This document shows, one piece after another, positions 1 through 5,518 of a stretch of 24,068 nt of DNA. Every line of letters starts with the position of its first letter. Positions within the stretch are counted from its first letter, which is position 1. The notes below the pieces were generated by a model. That model searched no databases. It had not been told where the DNA came from and worked only from the letters and a program-made list of their open reading frames with translations. Location of the stretch: NCBI GenBank assembly GCA_004555335.1, contig SFII01000009.1:1-24068 (forward strand), in the 5' to 3' direction. The position numbers were made by a program, and so were the translations under genes. This stretch comes from Coriobacteriaceae bacterium (GTDB lineage: Bacteria > Actinomycetota > Coriobacteriia > Coriobacteriales > Eggerthellaceae).

Positions 1-340
1 GCGCCATCCGCACTCCCGTGCGGCGCGCAAGGTGGTAATATACGCCCCTTCCCGCCCCCTTGCAAGGGATGAGGCGCGTCTCCATATTCCCTCCATACCT
101 ACCCGATCGGGGCCATCGGAGGGGGCGGGGCGCAGGGGGCTTCGCCGATCTCCCGCCGGCGGCACGGATCGCAGAATGGCGGGCGGGCCGGATCGCCGGA
201 GCCCGCCGCGGGGGTGCCGGAGGGGCCCCGCCGCCCCGTGCCGCCGGCAGTCCGTTCCGGAAGGCGGGGCGATGGCGTCTGGGGGATGCCGATGCGGCGC
301 CCCCGGGCGAAAACCGGGGCTCCCCTCCCCCTTCAGATGA
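1..340. other. GC-rich non-coding stretch with nested inverted repeats
   Basis: I see no convincing gene here; open frames on the plus strand give low-complexity Arg/Gly/Pro/Ala peptides with no family resemblance. Base composition is far more G+C-rich than the genes to the right, with many G and C runs. Hairpins visible directly: CCGCAC/GTGCGG at 8-23; a perfect 13-bp inverted repeat at 155-167 and 236-248; inside it a 7-bp stem 178-184/201-207 enclosing a 4-bp stem 188-191/196-199; and CCCCGG/CCGGGG at 301-306/314-319. Such nesting could mean a structured RNA, or may simply reflect composition. I looked for RNase P, tmRNA and SRP signature bases and did not find them. Confidence 0.5.
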
Positions 341-364
341 AAAGGCGGCCCCCGGAGGGCCGCC
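341..364 (-). terminator. Rho-independent terminator of the ABC/radical SAM operon
   Basis: A perfect 8-bp stem (GGCGGCCC at 344-351 with GGGCCGCC at 357-364) has a 5-nt loop and is followed on the minus strand by TTTT. It lies about 47 bp beyond the stop codon of the radical SAM gene, so it most likely ends that operon. Confidence 0.8.
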
Positions 365-410
365 TGGATGCAAGTTATTCCATTTCCGGAAACGACGAAT
401 ACCCTGAAGG

Positions 411-1385
411 CTAGAAGGAAATCTCCATCCCGGTCAGTTCTGCCACCTTATAGATATGCTCCGAACCCGCAACATTGCGATTGTCGATCACGCCGAAATC
501 CTTACCCACTTCGGGATCCAAAAGCTCGCTGAACAGCACATTCGCACCTGCTTTGATGGCCTTCAGGTTGCTTTCGGGATCAGCGAGCCCCTTCCGAAGA
601 TCGCAACCGGGCTGCTGTGCGGTGATGTCCACCCCGGGAATCATCAACCTGAGCAGGGCGATGGTCCTGTACAGCCAACCCAGATCACCTAGACCGCCCT
701 TTTCCGAAAGGGGGGCATTCTTCGCGGGCATGAAGGGAATGATAGGTACCCAGCTTGCCTCCAAATCCCTGGTAAGGATGATATCTTCCGCAAGCATTTC
801 CAAAGTCTGACCCGGATAACCGACGATGTCTCCCGTTGCCAGCTTCAAACCGCAGTTCTTCACAGCTTCGATGCCCGCCATACGTTCGGCAAACGTGACG
901 GGAGGATTGAGCTCGTCGAACACATCGGGTTGGGCCATCTCGAACTTGAGCACGTATTCATCCAAACCAGCCGCCTTCATTTCCTGATAGGCGGATTCGG
1001 GGAACAAACCCGCAGCAAGGGAGATATGCAGCCCCATCTCGTGCATCTCGCTGATGAAATGGCAGATGTCATCAACCGAGTACTTCCTATCCTCGCCAGA
1101 TACGAGGAAGATCCTGCTGAATCCCCGATCACGTGCCTGACGTCCGTACGCGATGATATCTTCCACGGAAGTCCAATAGCGCGGAAGCTCTTTATTCAGC
1201 GCGCGCATGCCGCAGTACAGGCAGCGATTCTTGCACCTGTTGCTGTAGCCCACCATGGACCTGACGATGATTCTGCCATCCTGCTCCATGTAAGCCTTTT
1301 CCGCTTCGGGCATTATCGTGGCAGCGAATTCCTCGTCGCTCATTTCTAAGACTTCAAGCACTTCCTGCTTGGTCGTGATGCTCAT
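411..1385 (-). CDS. BioB/HydE-like radical SAM enzyme encoded with an ABC importer
   Basis: This 324-residue protein has the radical SAM cluster motif CX3CX2C at Cys51, Cys55 and Cys58, followed by GMRALNKE, which matches the HydE form (CLYCGLRxxN). Further HydE-like signatures are SGED at residues 96-99 and GDIVGYPGQT at 185-194, where HydE usually has G.MVGLPGQT. It therefore belongs to the BioB/HydE/PylB-type group that cleaves S-adenosylmethionine to start radical chemistry in the cytoplasm. It is slightly shorter than typical HydE (about 350 residues) and lacks an extra C-terminal cysteine cluster. HydE itself works with HydF and HydG in building the [FeFe]-hydrogenase cofactor, but neither gene is in this window. 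The start codon overlaps the stop of the ATPase gene (ATGA), so the two are translationally coupled. The substrate is unknown; a link to the imported solute is inference from gene order. Family assignment is fairly secure, a true HydE role is not. Confidence 0.88.
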   Translation of the reverse strand: MSITTKQEVLEVLEMSDEEFAATIMPEAEKAYMEQDGRIIVRSMVGYSNRCKNRCLYCGMRALNKELPRYWTSVEDIIAYGRQARDRGFSRIFLVSGEDRKYSVDDICHFISEMHEMGLHISLAAGLFPESAYQEMKAAGLDEYVLKFEMAQPDVFDELNPPVTFAERMAGIEAVKNCGLKLATGDIVGYPGQTLEMLAEDIILTRDLEASWVPIIPFMPAKNAPLSEKGGLGDLGWLYRTIALLRLMIPGVDITAQQPGCDLRKGLADPESNLKAIKAGANVLFSELLDPEVGKDFGVIDNRNVAGSEHIYKVAELTGMEISF

Positions 1386-1960
1386 TTCTTCTCCATTCTG
1401 ATTATCAGATCGCCGAACTTCTGGGCCTCATTGGGATCGTGGGTCACGGAAACCACCGTCTTCCCTGCACAATACTCGCGCGCGCAGTCCAGCACCAGCT
1501 CCTTCGTATCCTCGTCGAGGCCTTTGAATGCCTCGTCTAAGACGATCAGGTCGCAATCGAACAGAAGCGCCCTGGCTATTGCCACGCGCCGCTTCATGCC
1601 ACCGCTGAATTCCCTTACCGGCTGACCCTCGATACCCGAAAGACCCAGCTTTTCCAAGAAACGGTAAATCTCCGATTTAGAATAGCGCCTTCCAGTCGCA
1701 AGCATGATATTCGACGCCGCGCTGAAATCTTCGCAGAGCCGGTCTTCCTGGAAAACCACCCCCACCTTACCGGGCATTCCCTCGATGACTCCCGCATCAG
1801 GCTCCGAAAACCCCAGGAGGATGTTGAGCAATGTGGTCTTCCCACAACCCGAATCGCCCATCAGGCAGGTGATCTTTCCTTCGGGGAACACCGCATCGAA
1901 GCCATCGAGCACGCGCCTTCCGTCGAACGACTTCGTCAGGCCTTTGATCACGATATCCAT
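1382..1960 (-). CDS. ABC transporter ATPase, NitT/TauT type, short form
   Basis: This 192-residue ATPase energises import of the solute bound by the lipoprotein encoded two genes upstream. Visible motifs are Walker A GDSGCGKT (residues 35-42), Q-loop Gln71, signature FSGGM (118-122), Walker B LIVLDE (138-143) and the H-loop His174. At 192 residues it is clearly shorter than the roughly 240-270 of usual NitT/TauT ATPases, with the end lying soon after the H-loop. I chose the ATG at 1960 because it overlaps the permease stop by one base (TGATG). An upstream in-frame start at 2053 would add 31 residues that lie entirely inside the permease gene and look like out-of-frame translation. It overlaps the radical SAM gene by four bases. 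Confidence 0.92.
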   Translation of the reverse strand: MDIVIKGLTKSFDGRRVLDGFDAVFPEGKITCLMGDSGCGKTTLLNILLGFSEPDAGVIEGMPGKVGVVFQEDRLCEDFSAASNIMLATGRRYSKSEIYRFLEKLGLSGIEGQPVREFSGGMKRRVAIARALLFDCDLIVLDEAFKGLDEDTKELVLDCAREYCAGKTVVSVTHDPNEAQKFGDLIIRMEKK

Positions 1961-2712
1961 CACAGTTTCTCCAAGCGCTTGAAGAACAAATCGAGCAGCA
2001 TCAAGAATGCCTTCTCGAACAGCAGGCTCAAGAGCACCACGATGAGCGTCCATGCCAACAGGTCCACCGTCACGAAGAACACCTTCGCATCATGCATGAG
2101 CTCTCCGATGGACCCATGGGGAATCGAGAGGACCTCGGCAGCGATGCCCGATTTCCAAGAAACGCCCAAGGATACGCTGCAGGCAGATACCAAGAAGGGG
2201 CGAATCTGGGGCAGGTAGATATAGATGAGGCGCTTTGCGAAAGGAACGTGAAAGGTCTGCGCCATCTGGATTATCTTCGGATCGGTGCTCTTGATCGCCT
2301 CGAGGGTGTTCGCATAGATAAGGGGCACCACCATGAGCATGACGATGAATGCCGTCAGCTGGCTGGATGTCATCCAAATCAGGCAGATGAGGATGATCGC
2401 CACCACGGGAACGGTTTTCACCGCAAGCATCAAAGGCCACAGAAGCACCTCGACAACATGGAATTTCCCCGCCAGGACACCCAACACGATGCCCAAGGCA
2501 AAGGAAAGGAGAAAGCCGACCGCAATCCGCGAGCAGCTATAGGCAACCGCCCCGAAGAATTCCGGCTCCATCCAAATGGTGCCCAGCCTCGCGATCACCT
2601 GCACCGGAGATGCAAGCAACAGAGGCTGGGCGATAGCCATCGCGACCGCCTGCCAAATGGCAAGCAGCACGAAAACGGCGAGGAACCTTTCGATCCAGTC
2701 CTTATGCTTCAT
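1960..2712 (-). CDS. ABC transporter permease, NitT/TauT (SsuC/TauC-like) type
   Basis: This 250-residue inner-membrane protein has about six hydrophobic segments, for example residues 9-28, 64-82, 92-113, 118-136 and 218-234. Between the middle segments lies a cytoplasmic EAA-type loop (starting near Glu138: EAIKSTDPKIIQMAQTF) that contacts the ATPase. Layout and loop match binding-protein-dependent permeases of the nitrate/sulfonate/taurine group. I chose the ATG at 2712, which lies inside the last codons of the solute-binding protein gene (11-base overlap). A start at 2766 would add an out-of-frame read of the preceding gene. The tight overlaps on both sides suggest coupled translation and fixed stoichiometry with its partners. 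The solute cannot be told from the permease. Confidence 0.92.
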   Translation of the reverse strand: MKHKDWIERFLAVFVLLAIWQAVAMAIAQPLLLASPVQVIARLGTIWMEPEFFGAVAYSCSRIAVGFLLSFALGIVLGVLAGKFHVVEVLLWPLMLAVKTVPVVAIILICLIWMTSSQLTAFIVMLMVVPLIYANTLEAIKSTDPKIIQMAQTFHVPFAKRLIYIYLPQIRPFLVSACSVSLGVSWKSGIAAEVLSIPHGSIGELMHDAKVFFVTVDLLAWTLIVVLLSLLFEKAFLMLLDLFFKRLEKL

Positions 2713-3736
2713 AGTAGAAGTCGTCGCCGGGCATTTCGCCGCCGACAGACTCAGGATTCTGGTCATACAGGACCTGGAAGAACTTCTGGGCGGATTCCTT
2801 CATCTCCTTGCCGGTAATGCACACGATATTGCACTTGGGAAGAGAGGCCTCGGCGATAGCGGCGGGAACGATGTCGAGCTTCTCGATCAGGACCGCAGCA
2901 TCGGAGACATTCGCATTGACCCAATCAGTGGAAGCAGCCGCCTCCTCCAAGAACTCCGCAGTCTGCTGAGGATGTTCTTCGACGAAATCCTTGCGGGCGA
3001 TGAAACCTGCGGTTACGAGCTTGCTTCCCTCGCCGACAGCATCCCATTCGGCGTTGGTATCCAAAGCGATGCGCAGGTTTTCCACCTGGCCCTGGGCAAC
3101 GGTAACGAAAGGCTGCGGAAGCATGCAGACGGAAGCGGTGCCCGCAGCAAGGAGGCCGACGATTTCGGTGGGGTCGTCGCGCCATTCGACGGTCACATCC
3201 TGGTCCATAACCAGACCATGCTTGTCGAGCAGGAAGTTCAGCAGGTATTCGGGAGTAGAGCCCTTGCCTACGGTATAGATGGTCTTGCCGGCCAGGTCTT
3301 CGACGGAATTGATTTCCTCGGTATCCTTTTCAAGGACATAGATCGCACCGAGCATGCACGCATTGAGCATGCGCATGCCCTTTTCGGAGTTGCTGTAGAT
3401 GACGGCACCCAGATTCGAGGGGATAGCCAGGATATCGAGCTCGCCCTGGAGAATGGCGGGAACGAGTTCGTCTGCCGTGGGGGCCATCGTGAACTGGTAA
3501 TCGTTCTTCGTCTTGCCGTTTTCGGCATCATCGAGCATCTTGACCAGACCCATGGAGGTAGGGCCCTTCAGTCCGCCCAGGCGGATGGGTACGCGGTCTT
3601 CGTCGGCAAGCTCGGTTTCCTTGGAATCTTCGGCCGCAGTTGCGCCACTGCAACCGAACAGGCCGACAGCGCTAACGCCGGCAGCTGCGACTGCGCTGCC
3701 GAAAAGAAACTGGCGGCGGCTCATTTGATTCTGCAT
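2702..3736 (-). CDS. Tat-exported lipoprotein solute-binding protein (NMT1/SsuA-like)
   Basis: This 344-residue protein is the extracellular receptor of the importer. Its N-terminus shows a twin-arginine motif SRRQFL (Arg7-Arg8), a hydrophobic stretch of about 20 residues, then LFGC with Cys29 as probable lipid-modified residue. This predicts export folded through Tat and anchoring as a lipoprotein. The mature part resembles two-lobed periplasmic-binding proteins of the NMT1/SsuA/TauA type, with phrases such as VEDLAGKTIYTVGKGSTPEY and CMLPQPFVTVAQGQ that are typical of ABC solute receptors. I chose the ATG at 3736 because a strong AAGGAG lies 7 bases upstream; a start at 3865 would place a Cys/Arg-rich non-family stretch before the signal. 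It is the first gene of a four-gene operon. The ligand is unknown; family members bind nitrate, sulfonates or thiamine-precursor pyrimidines, so a small anion or heterocycle is plausible. Confidence 0.92.
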   Translation of the reverse strand: MQNQMSRRQFLFGSAVAAAGVSAVGLFGCSGATAAEDSKETELADEDRVPIRLGGLKGPTSMGLVKMLDDAENGKTKNDYQFTMAPTADELVPAILQGELDILAIPSNLGAVIYSNSEKGMRMLNACMLGAIYVLEKDTEEINSVEDLAGKTIYTVGKGSTPEYLLNFLLDKHGLVMDQDVTVEWRDDPTEIVGLLAAGTASVCMLPQPFVTVAQGQVENLRIALDTNAEWDAVGEGSKLVTAGFIARKDFVEEHPQQTAEFLEEAAASTDWVNANVSDAAVLIEKLDIVPAAIAEASLPKCNIVCITGKEMKESAQKFFQVLYDQNPESVGGEMPGDDFYYEA

Positions 3737-3806
3737 GATTTCTCCTTCCCCTGGGCATCCCGCAGCCTTGGGCCTTCTTCGGGAAGGGAGACCTCTCGAT
3801 CCGACA

Positions 3807-3867
3807 GGATGCAGATTCCGCACACCTCCAACGCAGCGACAAGCGCATGCGAATCCAGCATGCATCC
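3807..3867 (-). promoter_or_regulatory. Imperfect hairpin in the leader of the ABC/radical SAM operon
   Basis: GGATGCA at 3807-3813 pairs perfectly with TGCATCC at 3861-3867. The adjoining GATTCCGCA (3814-3822) pairs with TGCGAATCC (3848-3856) apart from a bulged base, with a short unpaired AGCA on one side. The apical part contains the remaining 25 nt. It lies about 70-130 nt before the start codon. I do not recognise it as a TPP, SAM, cobalamin or THF riboswitch; it may be a regulatory fold or chance. Confidence 0.35.
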
Positions 3868-4173
3868 GAAAGGAGACCGAAGGCGGAGCGGTGCCCCACT
3901 GGTATTAAACGATCAAAACGACCGGCTTTTCGGGAGTGTCCCATCTTTTCTGAAGGAGCGCAACGATTTTCGAAGACTTCGTTCACAAGTTTATAGCTAT
4001 TTGATATAGTAATAAATTTTTTGATACTTCCGTTTCATAATCGCGTAAATGCACCCGCCATAGAGGGAAAGGATATCCTCTGGGCTAAAGATCCGCACTT
4101 CCTCATCATAGAAATCCGCTCCACCGGAAGCCGTTACCATACGGCTTCGCTCAAAGGAGGCGGACCTACGAAA

Positions 4174-4197
4174 ACGGCGCCGCATCTACGGCGCCGT
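4174..4197 (-). terminator. Rho-independent terminator of tyrS
   Basis: A perfect 9-bp stem (ACGGCGCCG at 4174-4182 with CGGCGCCGT at 4189-4197) and 6-nt loop is followed on the minus strand by a short T run (TTTT). It sits about 45 bp after the tyrS stop codon. Confidence 0.75.
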
Positions 4198-4243
4198 GCA
4201 ATCCTGTTTCTTTCCGTCAAATCAGCAGTCTGAACCGCACCTG

Positions 4244-5455
4244 CTAAGCCAAGCGCACGAATTTGCGCTTTCCGACCTGCAGCACGGCACCTGCCAGCAT
4301 GGAGGGATCGACATTGTATTCCTTGGCGGGAATAGCGGCACCATTCACCTTCACACCACCGCCGTCGATAAGCCTGCGTGCTTCACCGGCGCTCTTCGCC
4401 AATCCCGCATCGGCGATGAGCTTGGCGAGATACACCTTGCCCTCGTCGTTGGGGGTCAGATCGGCAGCGAACTCGGGGATATCCTTGGGGGCATCGTGAT
4501 TTTTGAAGACGCGGTCGAAGTCGGCTTCCGCAGCACCCGCAGCCTCTTCGCCATGATAGGCGGCGACGATATTCGCGGCAAGCTGGCGCTTGACCTTGTT
4601 GGGGTGGAGCTCGCCTGCTGCAAGACCTGCCTCGATGGAGTCGATTTCATCGACGGACAGGGTGGACGCAAGGCGGAAGTACTTGACCATGATCTCGTCG
4701 GGGATGCTCATGACCTTGCCGAACATATCGGCGGGCTCGTCGGTCAGTCCGACGTAGTTCCCGTAGCTCTTCGACATCTTGCGCACGCCGTCGGTGCCTT
4801 CGAGCAGGGGCAGGGTCAGGCATACCTGGGGCTCCATGCCCATCTTCTCCATCAACTCGCGACCCGCCATGAGGTTGAACAGCTGATCGGTACCGCCAAG
4901 CTCCACATCGGCCTTGATCATGACGGAGTCATAAGCCTGCATGATGGGATAGAGGAATTCGTGCACGCCGATGGGAAGATTGCCGTTGTAGCGCTTGCTG
5001 AAGTCATCGCGCTCGAGGATCCTGGCTACGGTAAACAATCCGGTCACCTTGAGGATGTCTTCCAAACCCATGGAAAGCAGCCACTCGGAATTGTGGCGCA
5101 AGGTGGTCTTTTCGGGATCGAGGATCTTGAATGCCTGATTGACGTAAGTCTGCGCATTGGCAGCCACCTGCTCGGAAGTAAGCTGGGGACGGGTGGAATT
5201 TCGTCCGGAAGGGTCGCCGATCAAAGCCGTGCCATCGCCGATGATCAGCGTGACATGATGGCCCAGGTCCTGGAACGCGCGGAGCTTGCGAAGAGGCACC
5301 GCATGACCGATATGGATGTCGGGGGCGGTGGGGTCGACGCCAAGCTTGATATTCAGGGGCTCATCGCGCTTCAGCTTCTTGATGAGCAACTCCTCCGGCT
5401 TGATTTCGAAAACGCCGGACTTGATGATTCTCAGTTGTTCTTCAGGTGCAAGCAT
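4244..5455 (-). CDS. tyrS: Tyrosyl-tRNA synthetase, TyrZ-like type
   Basis: This 403-residue cytoplasmic class I synthetase charges tRNA-Tyr with tyrosine. The sequence shows KLGVDPTAPDIHIGH, with the HIGH motif at residues 48-51, ADVELGGTDQ around 182-191 in the tyrosine pocket, and a perfect KMSKS at 226-230. The C-terminal part from about residue 340 (KLIADAGLAKSAGEARRLI..) is an S4-type RNA-binding domain. The DPTAPD form before HIGH points to the TyrZ subgroup and away from the classical TyrS subgroup. The start at 5455 is supported by AAAGGAAT 6-10 bases upstream. The gene appears to have its own promoter and terminator. The space to the preceding gene (63 bp) leaves no room for a T-box leader, in contrast to many Firmicutes tyrS genes. 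Confidence 0.97.
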   Translation of the reverse strand: MLAPEEQLRIIKSGVFEIKPEELLIKKLKRDEPLNIKLGVDPTAPDIHIGHAVPLRKLRAFQDLGHHVTLIIGDGTALIGDPSGRNSTRPQLTSEQVAANAQTYVNQAFKILDPEKTTLRHNSEWLLSMGLEDILKVTGLFTVARILERDDFSKRYNGNLPIGVHEFLYPIMQAYDSVMIKADVELGGTDQLFNLMAGRELMEKMGMEPQVCLTLPLLEGTDGVRKMSKSYGNYVGLTDEPADMFGKVMSIPDEIMVKYFRLASTLSVDEIDSIEAGLAAGELHPNKVKRQLAANIVAAYHGEEAAGAAEADFDRVFKNHDAPKDIPEFAADLTPNDEGKVYLAKLIADAGLAKSAGEARRLIDGGGVKVNGAAIPAKEYNVDPSMLAGAVLQVGKRKFVRLA

Positions 5456-5476
5456 CGAATTCCTTTCATATTGATA

Positions 5477-5507
5477 CGGCGGTGCATTATATCATCCTGC
5501 ACCGCCG
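5477..5507 (-). promoter_or_regulatory. tyrS promoter: perfect -10 box in the loop of a perfect inverted repeat
   Basis: The arms CGGCGGTGCA (5477-5486) and TGCACCGCCG (5498-5507) are perfect 10-bp inverted repeats separated by 11 bases. On the minus strand the spacer contains TATAAT (complement of 5486-5491), an ideal -10 box. It would start transcription near 5479, roughly 25 nt before the tyrS start codon. No convincing -35 box is present at the right distance. The repeat could be an operator, or a hairpin that ends the upstream U32 transcript, although no T run follows it. Confidence 0.5.
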
Positions 5508-5518
5508 ATTGAGGTCTG

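Larger units (their letters stand above)
3737..4243. other. Non-coding region between tyrS and the ABC/radical SAM operon
   Basis: About 500 bp with no gene I can support. From the right it holds the tyrS terminator (4174-4197), then a stretch turning AT-rich at about 3985-4045 that probably contains the operon promoter. A TATAAA on the minus strand lies at 3990-3995 but no good -35 is visible. Then comes a long leader of roughly 250 nt before the solute-binding protein gene. The leader can fold an imperfect hairpin at 3807-3867. A minus-strand frame of 47 codons starting at 4140 and ending at 3997 lacks a ribosome binding site and family resemblance, so I do not call it a gene. Confidence 0.6.

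Noticed and set aside
1..340. RNase P RNA, tmRNA or SRP RNA in the GC-rich left end
   Set aside because: CCGGAAGG near 255 recalls SRP RNA, but the rest of the conserved bases is missing and no signature of the other RNAs is present.
3737..3995. TPP, SAM, cobalamin or THF riboswitch before the importer operon
   Set aside because: I compared the leader with the conserved cores I know for these classes and found none; only a generic hairpin remains.
2576..4009. Long plus-strand frame opposite the solute-binding protein gene, and similar ones opposite tyrS, the PBP, argD, argJ and argC
   Set aside because: All are mirror frames of genes with diagnostic motifs on the minus strand, and no ribosome binding sites or domains were found in them.
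3997..4140. Possible 47-codon minus-strand gene upstream of the importer operon
   Set aside because: No clear ribosome binding site before the ATG at 4140, no recognisable family, and the frame runs through the AT-rich promoter-like segment.
5456..5518. T-box riboswitch for tyrS
   Set aside because: Only 63 bp separate tyrS from the preceding gene; a T-box leader with its terminator stem cannot fit and no T-box core sequence is present.
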